Shown: positions 23,530-32,839, counted from the stretch's first letter. The stretch: 64,000 bases of DNA from Cloacibacillus sp. An23 (GCF_002159945.1 NZ_NFJQ01000007.1:62001-126000), one strand, 5' to 3'. Translations and numbers: made by a program. The notes: generated by a model not told the origin, from the sequence alone.

Positions 23530-24249
23530 GTGGTTATGCAGGATTATCTCAAGATAGCCAACTCCGGCATGGCGTGGATATTGTGTTCGGTGACGATAAT
23601 TATTACGGTTCTTCAGGCGGTCCTCTACATGAGGATGGCGAAAAAGACCGCGGCTGAGGCGAAGCTCGATCCGAGCGTCGCGAAGACGTCGTTCAGAATC
23701 GGCCTCATATCGGCGATTGGGCCCGCGATGGGCGTATTTATAGTGATGGTCGGCCTTATGGCGGCGATAGGCGGGCCGATGGCGTGGCTGCGCCTTTCGA
23801 TAATCGGCGCGGCCCCGACGGAGCTGACCGCCGCCACCTACGGAGCGCAGGCCTCGGGCGTCGAGCTCGGCGGCCCCGGCTACGGCCTGACGGCTATGGC
23901 GGTCTCGTGGTTCGCGATGGCTTTGAACGGCGCGGGGTGGCTCGTCTTCACGGGGCTCTTTACGCCGAGCCTCGAGAAGCTGCGCGACAAGATGAGCGGC
24001 GGAGACACGAAATGGCTGATAGTCCTCTCCGGGGCCTGCTCTCTCGGAATATTCGGCTATCTCAACAACAACGAGATAATCAAAGGCGGCGGCAGCGCCG
24101 TGGCCTCGATATGCGGCGCGCTCAGCATGGTGTTCCTCGTCAGGTGCGTCGTGCCGAAGTGCCCGAGGCTGATGGAATACTCGCTCGGCATAGCGATGAT
24201 CGCGGGAATGGCCTGCGCCGTGTTCTTCGACACGATGGCTGGAAAGTAG
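23530..24249 (+). CDS. DUF5058 family membrane protein
   Basis: Integral membrane protein (239 residues, about six helices) resembling the DUF5058 family. Function is not established. It is followed 16 bp later by a second membrane protein and then an M20 amidohydrolase, a gene set that looks like a two-subunit importer plus a cytoplasmic hydrolase for the imported compound. Translation probably starts at GTG 23530, eight bases after AAGGA; ATG 23536 is too far from the site. Residues around NNNEIIKGGGSAVASICG are polar within helices and could line a transport path. Confidence 0.8.
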   Translation: MVMQDYLKIANSGMAWILCSVTIIITVLQAVLYMRMAKKTAAEAKLDPSVAKTSFRIGLISAIGPAMGVFIVMVGLMAAIGGPMAWLRLSIIGAAPTELTAATYGAQASGVELGGPGYGLTAMAVSWFAMALNGAGWLVFTGLFTPSLEKLRDKMSGGDTKWLIVLSGACSLGIFGYLNNNEIIKGGGSAVASICGALSMVFLVRCVVPKCPRLMEYSLGIAMIAGMACAVFFDTMAGK

Positions 24250-24265
24250 AAGGGAGCGCCGCGTT

Positions 24266-24928
24266 ATGGAAAATATTATGAACGAATGGAAAAGGAACTG
24301 CGTCAGGATAGGCGCGCCGACCAACCTGCTCGCGGCTGCGACGGCCTTCATCCCCGTGCTGTGGCTCTGCTTCACCTACGACTGCTGGCCCGCGCTCGAC
24401 GTGGTGCTGCTGGCTTGGAGCATGGTCGCGCTTTCCTTCGCGCCGATGTACTTCGTCGAGCCGGTCTCTTACTACGCGGCGCTCGGGATGTCGGGGACTT
24501 ATCTGAGCTTCCTCTCCGGCAACATAGGCAATATGCGCGTGCCGGTCGCGGCCCTCGCGCTCGAGACGACCGGCAGCAGGCCCGGCACGATACAGGCCGA
24601 GGTCTCTTCCACGATGGCGATATGCGGCTCGATAATAACGAACCTCGCCTTCACGACGATGGCGGCGGTCGTAGGCGCGGCGGTCGTCGCGGCTCTGCCT
24701 GAATTCATCGTGGACGCGCTGACGAAATACGCCGCCGCGGCGATATTCGGCGGCACCTTCGGCAACTTCGCCATAAAATACCCGAAAGTGGCGGTGTTCG
24801 CGCTCGGCCTGCCGCTCGCGGTACGGCTCACCGTGGGAGCGCCCGCGTGGCTGCTCATAGTGCTGTCCGTATTCGGAAGCCTGGGCGTGGCGAGATTCTT
24901 CTACACGCGCGAACAAAAGGCCGCGTAA
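24266..24928 (+). CDS. membrane protein, partner of DUF5058 protein
   Basis: Integral membrane protein of 220 residues with about six hydrophobic segments. I do not recognise a characterised family. A conserved-looking polar stretch SGNIGNMRVPVAALALETTGS lies between helices and a second Gly-rich stretch reads FGGTFGNFAIKYPK. It is encoded 16 bp after the DUF5058 gene and 34 bp before the M20 gene. By context it is likely the second subunit of a transporter; transport itself is inference. Confidence 0.72.
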   Translation: MENIMNEWKRNCVRIGAPTNLLAAATAFIPVLWLCFTYDCWPALDVVLLAWSMVALSFAPMYFVEPVSYYAALGMSGTYLSFLSGNIGNMRVPVAALALETTGSRPGTIQAEVSSTMAICGSIITNLAFTTMAAVVGAAVVAALPEFIVDALTKYAAAAIFGGTFGNFAIKYPKVAVFALGLPLAVRLTVGAPAWLLIVLSVFGSLGVARFFYTREQKAA

Positions 24929-24962
24929 ACGTAAAGCGGAAAAAATTAAGGAGGCCGTTACG

Positions 24963-26150
24963 ATGTGGCGTGAATGCGAAAAATTACAGGATTACATAGT
25001 CAGGATAAGAAGAGGGCTGCACGAGATACCGGAGACCGGCTTCGACCTGCCGGAGACGCGGGCATTCATATGCGCGGAGCTCGACAAACTCGGCCTGACG
25101 TATAAAAAGAACGAAGGCGACTCGGGGATTATCGGGGAGATAAAAGGCGGCGCGCCGGGGAAGACCATACTGCTGCGCGCGGACATAGACGCCCTGCCGG
25201 TAAAAGAGGATACGGGGCTGCCCTTCGCCTCGAAGCACGACGGGAAGATGCACGCCTGCGGCCACGACTCGCACGCGGCCATGCTCATCGGCGCGCTGAA
25301 GGTGCTGAACGAGCACAAGGACGAGCTGCGCGGGAACGTGAGGTTCGTATTCCAGACGGCGGAAGAAATCTCGAAAGGTTCCCAGATAGCGATAAAAGAG
25401 GGCGTCATGGACGGAGTGGACGCGGTGTTCGGGCTGCACATCGGCTCGATACTCGGCCCGTCGCTGCCGTCGGGGACTCTCTCCGTCGTGCCCGGCTGCT
25501 GCATGGCTTCCTTCGACCGCTTCGCGATAACCGTCAAGGGAAACGGCTGCCACGGTTCGACTCCCGAAAAAGGCGTGGACCCCATCAGCATCGCCTGCAA
25601 TATAGTCCTGTCGCTCCAGGAGATAACAACGCGCGAGATAGCGGGAACGAAGCCCGCCGTCCTCACGGTGGGAATGATAAACGGCGGCTTCGCCTATAAC
25701 ATCATACCCTCCGAGGTAAAGATAGAGGGGACTATCCGCGCCGTCGAAGAGCCGGTGCGCCGGCAGCTCGCGAAGCGCATCGAAGAAATATCCAAAGGCA
25801 TAGCCGCCGCTTTCCGCGGAAGCGTGGACTTCCTCATGGACTGGGGCGCGCCGCCGGTCGTCAACGACCCTGTGATGGCGGCGCTCGCGGCTGAGGCCGC
25901 GGCGAAAGTGCTCGGCGCGGAACACGTCGTCACGACGCAGGACGCGCCGAACATGGGCGGCGAAGACTTCGCGTACTATCTCGCGGAAAAGCCGGGCGCC
26001 TTCATGTTCCTGAGCTCGGCCGACCCGGCGAAGCACAGCGACACGCCGCACCACAATCCGAAATTTATGATAGACGAAGACGTTCTCTGGAAGGGAAGCG
26101 CCGTCTTCGTCGCGATAACGGAAGACTACCTCGGGCCGGAAAGCGCGTAG
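24963..26150 (+). CDS. M20 family amidohydrolase
   Basis: Cytoplasmic metal-dependent amidohydrolase of the M20D group (hippurate hydrolase, AbgB and N-acyl-amino-acid deacylase type; 395 residues). Motifs are RADIDALPVKEDTGLPF, HACGHDSHAAMLIG with metal ligands, TAEEISKGS and MGGEDFAYYL. It cleaves amide bonds of N-acyl amino acids or similar. AAGGAGG precedes the ATG. Third gene of the operon opposite the PucR regulator, so the two membrane proteins probably import its substrate. Confidence 0.92.
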   Translation: MWRECEKLQDYIVRIRRGLHEIPETGFDLPETRAFICAELDKLGLTYKKNEGDSGIIGEIKGGAPGKTILLRADIDALPVKEDTGLPFASKHDGKMHACGHDSHAAMLIGALKVLNEHKDELRGNVRFVFQTAEEISKGSQIAIKEGVMDGVDAVFGLHIGSILGPSLPSGTLSVVPGCCMASFDRFAITVKGNGCHGSTPEKGVDPISIACNIVLSLQEITTREIAGTKPAVLTVGMINGGFAYNIIPSEVKIEGTIRAVEEPVRRQLAKRIEEISKGIAAAFRGSVDFLMDWGAPPVVNDPVMAALAAEAAAKVLGAEHVVTTQDAPNMGGEDFAYYLAEKPGAFMFLSSADPAKHSDTPHHNPKFMIDEDVLWKGSAVFVAITEDYLGPESA

Positions 26151-26217
26151 CGCCGCGCGCCTGCGGCCGTATACTCTGAGTGCTGCAACTGATCCATCTA
26201 CCTATGCTAGGCGCGGA

Positions 26218-26261
26218 ACCGGCGCGGCGCCTCCGTACGGAGGCAGCCGCGTCGGTTTTTT
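26218..26261 (+). terminator. intrinsic terminator after M20 gene
   Basis: ACCGGCGCGGC pairs fully (one G-U) with GCCGCGTCGGT; a run of six T follows. Confidence 0.87.
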
Positions 26262-26358
26262 CAGGCCGTGGCGGAGCGCTCGCCGAGGCTTCCGCGTGGG
26301 CGCCGGTTTGGGATAAAATATGTCGCGGAACACGAAGAACGAAAAGGGGAGAAAGCTG

Positions 26359-26706
26359 ATGATAGACCTCGAAGGGCTCTGGCGCGACGCGAAAGCGGAC
26401 GCTCCCGTCTGCGCCGTCACGGGCGCGACGAAGAACATGGTGCTGAACGCGATAACGGAAGGCGCGCGCAGCGTCGAAGATGTGGAAAAAAGCGTACCGC
26501 TCTGCGGCGGCGAGTGCGCCGGGCGGAACATATCCGCCTGCGGCTGCCGCGAGAACGTCGGGGCCTTATTGAAAATATACGTCCCGGTCTACGAAATGAT
26601 GACCGAAGGCGGCGGCTGCCGCCACGCGAAGCCCGCGCCGAAGCCGGCGGCCTGTCCCGGCGTGCGTACCGAAAAATGCGGCGGCTGCACGGGCTGCGGC
26701 GCGTAG
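26359..26706 (+). CDS. BFD-like Cys-rich (2Fe-2S)-binding protein
   Basis: Small cytoplasmic protein of 115 residues. The middle resembles the bacterioferritin-associated ferredoxin fold: VCAVTGATKNMVLNAITEGA, then SVPLCGGECAGR and CGC. A Cys-rich tail CGGCTGCGA follows. Eleven Cys in total suggest one or more metal or Fe-S sites. ATG 26359 has GGGGAG at good spacing; the in-frame start at 26320 has none. It stands alone. The specific partner is unknown. Confidence 0.72.
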   Translation: MIDLEGLWRDAKADAPVCAVTGATKNMVLNAITEGARSVEDVEKSVPLCGGECAGRNISACGCRENVGALLKIYVPVYEMMTEGGGCRHAKPAPKPAACPGVRTEKCGGCTGCGA

Positions 26707-26746
26707 CGGCGGTCTTACATTTTCAAAGAGACTGATGCGGGAAACG

Positions 26747-26766
26747 CAGCGAGGCGCTGAAAAAAC
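26747..26766. repeat. dispersed stem-loop motif GCGAGGCGCTGAAAAA
   Basis: CAGCG-AGG-CGCTG followed by A-run. The same core occurs at 18266-18281, 30431-30452, 30655-30669 and 37198-37217. Confidence 0.55.
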
Positions 26767-26884
26767 GAAAGCAGCCGCGCGAGGCCGCCCATACTTCGGA
26801 AGCCCGCGCGGCCTTAAAGCGCCCGGCGGGCGGAGTTCTTATGTGCGCGCCAGGGAAACCGGGGACGGATGACGGAGCGCCGGA

Positions 26885-27112
26885 GTTTTATACCCGATTG
26901 ACCTTCATACAAATATACGCCGCCCCGCGGATTTTCTGCGCCCGCAGCCGGGGCATGTCCTGCGGGGCCCCGTTCCTTACCAGACGGCATCCGTCGCGGC
27001 CGTACCGCTTCATTCAGCCTCGGCGTCAGGGACGGGGAATCTCCCGGACAGGACGTTTCCGGGGTAAGATTGCCGGAACGATATAAATGCCCGCCGTTTT
27101 AGTTAATTCACC
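26885..27112 (+). repeat. ~210-bp dispersed intergenic element, copy 2
   Basis: Begins GTTTTATACCCGATTGACC, continues TTCATACAAATATACGCCGC and ends GTTTTAGTTAATTCACCG. Same ends and orientation as copy 1 at 21167. It occupies most of the gap before the leftward aldo-keto reductase. Confidence 0.7.
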
Positions 27113-27142
27113 GTAATCAGACGGCGCGGGCGTCCCGCCGTC

Positions 27143-28309
27143 TTACCATCCGCCCTGAACGTGCTCGAAGTAGCGCGCCACCTTGCGCAGCTGCGCCGGG
27201 ATGTCGAGCCCCTGCGGGCACTGTCCAGCGCACGCGCCGCAGCCGTCGCAGAGCGCCGCCTCGTTGCCCATGCCTTTCAGCGCCATGCCGTAGTTCATCA
27301 TGCTGATGTGGATGACGTCGAACGCGTGGTTGCCGTTGTACAGCGAGAAGCAGGCCGGGATGAACACGCCCTTCGGGCACGAACACTTGCCGCACTCCGT
27401 GCACGGTATCCCGCCCTTCGATTTGAGCAGGGCGCGCACTTTGTCCAAAGCCTCGAGCTCTTCCGCAGAAAGCGGCTCGTCCGATTCGTCGGCGAGACGC
27501 AGGTTCTCCTCCACCTGCTCCATCGAGTTCATGCCGGAGAGCAGCAGGCTCACCTCGGGCTGGTCCCAGACCCAGCGCAGCGCCCATGCCGCGGCGCTGC
27601 GGCGGACGCCCGTCGCGTCGAGGATGTCCATGGTCTCGCGCGGAAGCTGGTTCGCGAGCATTCCGCCCATGAGCGGCTCCATCGCGACGAAGCCCATGCC
27701 GCGGTTCGCCGCCGCGCGGATGCCGGCCATTCCGGCCTGGAAGTTTATGTCGTGATAGTTGCAGATGTGCTGGCAGAACGAGAAATCGTAAAAATCCAGC
27801 ACCTCGCGGAAAAGTTCCGGAGTATCGTGGAACGAAAAGCCGACGTAGCGCACCTTGCCGCTCTTCAATATCCTGTCGAGGAAATCGTGTAGGCCGAGAT
27901 TGACGACGTTGCCCCACGTGCATTTCATGATGTTGTGGACGAGATAGAAGTCCACGTAGTCCGTCCCGAGGCGCTCGAGCTGCCTGTCGAGGAACATATC
28001 CATGTCTTCGGTCTTCTCTACCGCCCATATCGGGAGCTTCGTCGCGACGAAGACCTTGTCGCGTCCTATCTCTTTCAGCGCCTTGCCGACGAACGGCTCG
28101 CTCGCTCCGCCCTTGTTCTGGTCGAGGCCGTGATATGGCCAGCTCGTGTCGATGTAATTCACGCCGCCGTCCACCGCGCGGCGCACGAGCTTCATCGCCT
28201 CAGCCTCGTCCACCTTCCCGTAGTCGTCCCCTATTATGGGAAGCCTCATCGTCCCGTAGCCGAGTACGGAAACCTTTTCGCCCGTTTTTCCGAAAGTCCT
28301 GTACTTCAT
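27143..28309 (-). CDS. aldo/keto reductase with C-terminal ferredoxin domain
   Basis: Fused oxidoreductase (388 residues). It has an N-terminal aldo-keto reductase TIM barrel (GYGTMRLPI, YIDTSWPYHG with the catalytic Tyr, and FVATKLPIW with Lys) and a C-terminal domain with two [4Fe-4S]-type motifs, CTECGKCSCPKGV and CDGCGACAGQCPQGL. This architecture is common in anaerobes and couples NAD(P)H or ferredoxin to an aldehyde/ketone. AAGGAGG precedes the ATG. It is a single gene. Substrate unknown. Confidence 0.92.
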   Translation of the reverse strand: MKYRTFGKTGEKVSVLGYGTMRLPIIGDDYGKVDEAEAMKLVRRAVDGGVNYIDTSWPYHGLDQNKGGASEPFVGKALKEIGRDKVFVATKLPIWAVEKTEDMDMFLDRQLERLGTDYVDFYLVHNIMKCTWGNVVNLGLHDFLDRILKSGKVRYVGFSFHDTPELFREVLDFYDFSFCQHICNYHDINFQAGMAGIRAAANRGMGFVAMEPLMGGMLANQLPRETMDILDATGVRRSAAAWALRWVWDQPEVSLLLSGMNSMEQVEENLRLADESDEPLSAEELEALDKVRALLKSKGGIPCTECGKCSCPKGVFIPACFSLYNGNHAFDVIHISMMNYGMALKGMGNEAALCDGCGACAGQCPQGLDIPAQLRKVARYFEHVQGGW

Positions 28310-28484
28310 CGCGTCGTCTTCCTCCTTAACGGCAGATTTTTTTTACCCCACGTTTTGTCTTTATTGAAATTTGCCGAAGGGCGGCACGAGCCAACAGCGC
28401 GCGGCTTACGCAGCCGCGCTGTTTCATGCGTTGCGCCTCCCGTGTATCCTGTACGTTCCGGCGCGCCGCGCCGGAAGGGCGCTA

Positions 28485-28868
28485 TCATGCGCCGAGCTTT
28501 ATGCGTTCGTAGTGCGGTTCCAGTTTTTGGTCAACTGTGATAGAAAATATTTCGAGGATCGGGAGCCTGCGCCAGACGGTCTCGCGTCCTCCCGCCGTTA
28601 TCTTCACGTCGCAGAGGCCGAGTATCGAGCCGCGCCCTATGTCGAAAGATGCGGAGCCGCCCGCGGCGACCGGCGGCGCTGCGAAGTTGCCGGACCATTT
28701 TTCCATGCCGGTCTGCGATATGCGCAGCGACGTTATTTCGTATCCGCTTTCGTTGACGATCTCAAGCGGCCATTCGCTTCCGCCGGCGGCGAAAACGCAG
28801 CGAGGCGCCGAAAAAATAAAGGCCGCCGCTATAATGACGGGAATCATCCTTAAAACAGTCTTCATCAT
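28485..28868 (-). CDS. small secreted protein of unknown function
   Basis: 127 residues with a clear signal peptide (MMKTVLRMIPVIIAAAFIFS, cleaved after about VFA). The mature part LEIVNESGYEITSLRIS... is predicted beta-rich and resembles small periplasmic beta-sandwich proteins with a VN.(T/S)G start. No enzyme motif is seen. GGGGAG lies seven bases before the first ATG. The dispersed motif GCAGCGAGGCGC falls inside its signal-peptide codons. Function unknown. Confidence 0.72.
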   Translation of the reverse strand: MMKTVLRMIPVIIAAAFIFSAPRCVFAAGGSEWPLEIVNESGYEITSLRISQTGMEKWSGNFAAPPVAAGGSASFDIGRGSILGLCDVKITAGGRETVWRRLPILEIFSITVDQKLEPHYERIKLGA

Positions 28869-28998
28869 GCGGCGGCTCCCCTTTCGCCCGAATTTGCGGC
28901 GCGGCCCGCGCCTTCTCGTTCTTTTACATAATTATACCCGAAACGCCGGCGCGGCGGAGCGTCGTTGCTTCCGCGCGCCGCCGCGGGAATTTGCGCGC

Positions 28999-30165
28999 TT
29001 ACAGGCTCTCTTTGAATATCTCGACTATTTCGTCGCGCTCCAGGACCTTGTAGCCGCCCTTGAGCACGAGCGTCGAGTCGGCGAGACCTTCGACCATGTC
29101 GGGCGTCGCGCCGAGCTCGGAAATGTTCATCGCGAGGCCGAGCTCCTTCATCCACGACTCCATAGCCGCGAGTCCTTCGAGCGCGGTCTGCTCGTCCGTC
29201 TTTCCGGCCGCGTCCACGCCCCATACTTCGATCGCGAAACGCTTGAACTTCGCCAGTCCGTAAGGCATGATGTGGCGGTAGTAAGGCAGCGAGACCGCGG
29301 CGAGCGTCATGCCGTGCGTCGCGTCCGTGTACGCGCCGACCGCCTGTCCGAGCATGTGTACCATCCAGTCGGTCGTCTTGCCCTTCGCGACGAGCGTATT
29401 CAGCGCCCACGTCGCCGTCCACATGATGTTGGAGCGCGCCTCGTAGTCCCCGGGGTTCGCGTTCGCCTTGCGCGAGCTGTGTATCAGCGACCTCATCAGC
29501 CCTTCGCTGATGTAGTCGCTCGTGTTGTCGTCGTCGCCGGAGAAGTACTGCTCGCAGATGTGGTTGAAAATGTCGTATATGCCGGAGACCATCTGACGTT
29601 TCGGCAGGCTGAGTGTGAAGCGCGGATTCAGTATCGAGAACTTCGGCATCACGTTCTCGCCGAAGACGTGGCCTATCTTGAGCTTTTTCTCGTGGTTCGT
29701 GATGACAGAGCCGCCGTTCATCTCCGAGCCGGTCCCCGCCATCGTCAGCACGCAGGCGACGGGCAGGACTTCGCAGCTCGGTTCTTCGAAGCGGATGTAA
29801 TATTTCTCCCACGGGTCTTCGCCGCAGTTGACGGAGACCGCGACGGCCTTCGCGTAGTCGCAGCACGAGCCGCCTCCGACGGCGAGGATGAGGTCGGTCT
29901 TGTTATCGCGCGCTATCTTCACGCCCTCGTACAGCTTTTCGACGGTCGGGTTCGGCATGACGCCGCCGTCCTCGATTATGTTCTTGCCGTTGGCTTTGAG
30001 GATCGCCGTGACTTCGTCGTAGATTCCGTTTTTCTTGATCGAGCCGCCGCCGTAGACGAGCTGTACGTTTTTGCCGTACTTAGGCAGTTCCTCGTTCAGC
30101 CCCTTGAGGGCGTCCTCTCCGAAATAGAGCTTTGTCGGGTTGCAGTAGGTGAAATTTCCAAGCAT
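28999..30165 (-). CDS. iron-containing alcohol dehydrogenase
   Basis: Group III, Fe-dependent alcohol dehydrogenase (388 residues), close to the YqhD/BdhA type. NAD(P)-binding GGGSCCDYAKAVAV and the metal-ligand region YDIFNHICEQYFSG are followed by HMLGQAVGAYTDATHG with further His ligands. It reduces short aldehydes or oxidises alcohols during fermentation. AACGGAGG precedes the ATG. It is monocistronic. A decayed C-terminal fragment of another member lies at 47771-48028. Confidence 0.93.
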   Translation of the reverse strand: MLGNFTYCNPTKLYFGEDALKGLNEELPKYGKNVQLVYGGGSIKKNGIYDEVTAILKANGKNIIEDGGVMPNPTVEKLYEGVKIARDNKTDLILAVGGGSCCDYAKAVAVSVNCGEDPWEKYYIRFEEPSCEVLPVACVLTMAGTGSEMNGGSVITNHEKKLKIGHVFGENVMPKFSILNPRFTLSLPKRQMVSGIYDIFNHICEQYFSGDDDNTSDYISEGLMRSLIHSSRKANANPGDYEARSNIMWTATWALNTLVAKGKTTDWMVHMLGQAVGAYTDATHGMTLAAVSLPYYRHIMPYGLAKFKRFAIEVWGVDAAGKTDEQTALEGLAAMESWMKELGLAMNISELGATPDMVEGLADSTLVLKGGYKVLERDEIVEIFKESL

Positions 30166-30737
30166 GTCTTTTGCCTCCGTTTATCGCAATATCAGTAAAA
30201 TTTCGCGAGGGCTTAAGCCTCTGACTTTTTTCATAAAACAATATAATTCCTCGGAGCGAAAAGAGCCAATGCTTATTATTGAACATATCTTCATGCCTCG
30301 GGGGCATGTCGGGAAATTTCGGAAAATCCAGAGCGCGGAGACGCGTATGAAAATCTGCAAAAAGTCGCGGAAATCCGCGGCGCGGCGCGATATAAGGCGC
30401 GCGCCGGCGAAGGACGGAAAGCGGCGTAGATTCAGCGAGGCGCTGAAAAATTCGGATTCTCGCCGGCGGCTTTGCGCGCGGACGGCGCGTGCGAAACATC
30501 GGGCTTCCGCGCGCGGAATATGCCGGCGCGGAGCGCCGTACCCTGCGCGGAACGTCCGGCGGCTTTTGAAAAGTCCGCCGCCGAAGCCGCGCCGCGTTCG
30601 CTTTTACGCATGATACAGCGCCCCGCGGGCGTTTTGTGAAAATCATGTAAAACCCGCGAGGCGCTGAAATTTTCAGCTTTTATGTGAAATCTTGCAAAAT
30701 TCCGCGGCGCGGCGGTCCGTTCACCGCGCCGCCCGGC
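30166..30737. other. long intergenic gap with stem-loop motifs
   Basis: No convincing gene in about 570 bp. It holds CATGCC/GGCATG (30292-30308) and two copies of the dispersed motif: a perfect TTCAGCG-AGG-CGCTGAA at 30431-30447 and a second near 30655. A rightward frame at 30149-30613 is Arg-rich, low complexity and lacks family features. Confidence 0.5.
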
Positions 30738-31397
30738 CTATCTCCATTTCTCGCGCACGAGCGGCGTATCGTCCCATTCGAGCGCCGTCAGGAATGAACG
30801 CGCGCGCATCTCCTCGAGCGGAGCCTCCATCGTCTCGCGCATGGAGGCCGGGACTTCGAGACGCACGGCTACGTCCTCGCCGTATTCGGTCTTTATGCGG
30901 TCTTCCGTGAAGCCCCACTTGCGCAGCGTCGTGTCGAGAGTTTTTGAATAATCATAGCCGCAGCGCAGCAGCAGCGCGTTATGGAACTCCATCTCGACGG
31001 CTCCGGCCTGTTCGACGGCGAGCTCCGCGGCGGCCTTGTACGCGTCGATGAGGCCGCGCACGCCGAGCTTTATGCCGCCGAAGTAGCGCGTCACGACTAT
31101 GAGCGTGTTCGTCAGCTCGCAGCGCTTTATCACGCCGAGTATCGGGCGGCCCGCCGTGCCGGAGGGCTCGCCCGCGTCGGAGCAGTGCTCGAGCGGCGTC
31201 CCCGTCCCTATCCTGTAGGCCCAGCAGTGATGGTTGGCCTTCGGGTAGAGCTCGGGGAATTTTTTTATAATCTCAGCCGCCTCTTCCGCCGAGAGCACTG
31301 TGCGCACGGAGCCGATGAAGCGCGAGCGCTTCTCCGTGAACTCCGCGTCGCAGTCCGTGCGCGGCGCGCGGAACGTGGTTACTTTATCTCCGGCCAT
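30738..31397 (-). CDS. YigZ/IMPACT family protein
   Basis: Conserved cytoplasmic protein of the YigZ/IMPACT family (219 residues), linked in yeast and mammals to Gcn2 regulation and in bacteria to nucleic-acid or ribosome binding. The N-terminal domain shows ANHHCWAYRIG, SDAGEPSGTAGRPIL and TRYFGGIKLGVRGLI; the C-terminal domain is ferredoxin-fold-like. The start MAGDKVTTF lies within the 3' end of the HIT gene (19-bp overlap), so the two are coupled. The much longer frame to 31856 is an artefact running antiparallel to HIT codons in another frame. Confidence 0.9.
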   Translation of the reverse strand: MAGDKVTTFRAPRTDCDAEFTEKRSRFIGSVRTVLSAEEAAEIIKKFPELYPKANHHCWAYRIGTGTPLEHCSDAGEPSGTAGRPILGVIKRCELTNTLIVVTRYFGGIKLGVRGLIDAYKAAAELAVEQAGAVEMEFHNALLLRCGYDYSKTLDTTLRKWGFTEDRIKTEYGEDVAVRLEVPASMRETMEAPLEEMRARSFLTALEWDDTPLVREKWR

Positions 31398-31876
31398 ATC
31401 GCCTTGAGCCGCTTGTAGGTCGAGGCGAGCGACTCGGAGAGCACGCGCACCTCGCCTATGACCGGCATGAAATTCGTGTCGCCGTTCCAGCGCGGCACTA
31501 TGTGCATGTGCAGGTGCTGGTCGATGCCCGCGCCGGCGACCTTGCCGAGATTCATGCCGATGTTGAAGCCGTGCGGATTCATCAGCTTTGTCAGGGCGCG
31601 CACGCACTTCTGCATGAGCGCCGTCATCTCCGCGAGTTCCTCCGCCGAAAGCGAAGTCACATCGCATGTGTGGCGGTAAGGCACGACCATCAGATGCCCG
31701 GGGTTGTACGGGTAGGCGTTCATAATCACGAAGCAGTGAGCGCCGCGCTCGATTATCATGCGCTTCTCGTCCTCGTTCCGCTTCGGGAACTCGCAGAAAA
31801 TGCAGCCTTCTATCTTTTCTTCGTCTGAATTTGAGAGAATATAGTCCGCGCGCCACGGCGCGAAAATCTTTTCCAT
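31379..31876 (-). CDS. HIT family nucleotide hydrolase/transferase
   Basis: Histidine-triad protein (165 residues) of the Fhit/AP4A-phosphorylase-like branch, cleaving dinucleoside polyphosphates or nucleotide conjugates. The catalytic triad HLHMHIVPRW is intact, and the N-terminal CIFCEF motif is usual for the branch. GGAG precedes the ATG. It is upstream of and overlapping yigZ. Confidence 0.92.
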   Translation of the reverse strand: MEKIFAPWRADYILSNSDEEKIEGCIFCEFPKRNEDEKRMIIERGAHCFVIMNAYPYNPGHLMVVPYRHTCDVTSLSAEELAEMTALMQKCVRALTKLMNPHGFNIGMNLGKVAGAGIDQHLHMHIVPRWNGDTNFMPVIGEVRVLSESLASTYKRLKAIWPEIK

Positions 31877-31992
31877 AACGCCATCTCCTTGTAAAAATTA
31901 TCCTCTACATTATATTGCTTTTATTGGTTTTTATGCGCGCGATGATATAAAATGTATATACGTCAAAATCATGACATTGAGGGGGAATAGCA

Positions 31993-32691
31993 ATGAAGAT
32001 AAACAGAAGGCTCGCCGTGGTTCTCGCCGCCGTCGCGCTCGCGCTCTTCGCCTGCGGCGCGGCTTCCGCGAAGGAGGCGGCGCACGAACGGCGCATACGG
32101 CTCGCGACCGACCTTATCAACAAGATGGCGATAGAAGAGGACGCGGATGCGCTGGCGAATGTCATAAAGTCCGGCAAGGGCGTCGCGATATTCCCGAAAG
32201 TGACGAAAGCGGGCCTCGGCCTCGGCGGGCAGACGGGCGAAGGGCTCGTACTGCTGCGCAATAAAAACGGCACGTGGAGCGGCCCGGCGTTCATGGGCAT
32301 CAACGGCGCTTCGATAGGATTCCAGATCGGCGTACAGTCGGTGGGCCTCGTGCTCGTCATTACGAACAACGACGGCCTCCACGCGTTCACCGGCGGCAAC
32401 AGCTTCAAGCTCGGAGCCGACGTCGCGATAGCCGCCGGCCCCGTCGGCCGCGACACATCGGCGGCGACAGACGGCCGCGCGCAGGCCTCTATATACAGCT
32501 ACTCGATGTCGAAGGGCCTCTTCGCCGGAGTCTCTATAGACGGCTGCGTGATAAACCAGAACCGCGACGCGAACAAAGCCTACTGGGGGCGCGACATGTC
32601 CGCGCAGGCGGCGCTGAAAAAGCCCGCGAACAACAAAAAGATCCAGGGCCTCGTCAAAGCGCTGAACAATCTCGTGAAGAAGGCGAAGTAG
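31993..32691 (+). CDS. SYLF/Ysc84 domain secreted lipid-binding protein
   Basis: Exported protein (232 residues). It has a signal peptide (AVVLAAVALALFACGAASA-KE) and a SYLF/Ysc84 domain: AIFPKVTKAGLGLGGQTGEG, GPAFMGINGASIGFQIG and YSYSMSKGLFAGVSIDG. The domain binds phosphoinositides in eukaryotes; in bacteria the role is a periplasmic/outer-membrane lipid-associated protein of unclear function. GAGGGGG precedes the ATG. Confidence 0.9.
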   Translation: MKINRRLAVVLAAVALALFACGAASAKEAAHERRIRLATDLINKMAIEEDADALANVIKSGKGVAIFPKVTKAGLGLGGQTGEGLVLLRNKNGTWSGPAFMGINGASIGFQIGVQSVGLVLVITNNDGLHAFTGGNSFKLGADVAIAAGPVGRDTSAATDGRAQASIYSYSMSKGLFAGVSIDGCVINQNRDANKAYWGRDMSAQAALKKPANNKKIQGLVKALNNLVKKAK

Positions 32692-32803
32692 CCGCGCGCG
32701 AATGTTTTTTTGCATATCGAGATATGAGCTGACCAGTACTTTATGCTAAGTTAATATCTACAAATGCTCGGCGTTACCGTAAACTCTAAATGGCCATAGA
32801 TCG

Positions 32804-32839
32804 AAATGGCTCCTGTATTCCTAATGGGAGCCATTTTTT
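32804..32839 (+). terminator. intrinsic terminator, left edge of AT-rich block
   Basis: AAATGGCTCC pairs with GGGAGCCATTT, followed by six T in total. Base composition changes to AT-rich from about 32720 onward. Confidence 0.8.

Noticed and set aside
23440-24375. 311-codon leftward frame opposite the DUF5058 gene
   Set aside because: His/Arg-rich composition typical of antisense frames in GC-rich genes; no family features.
30149-30613. Rightward 154-codon frame in the gap after the Fe-ADH
   Set aside because: Extremely Arg/Ala-rich, spans dispersed repeats, no ribosome site.
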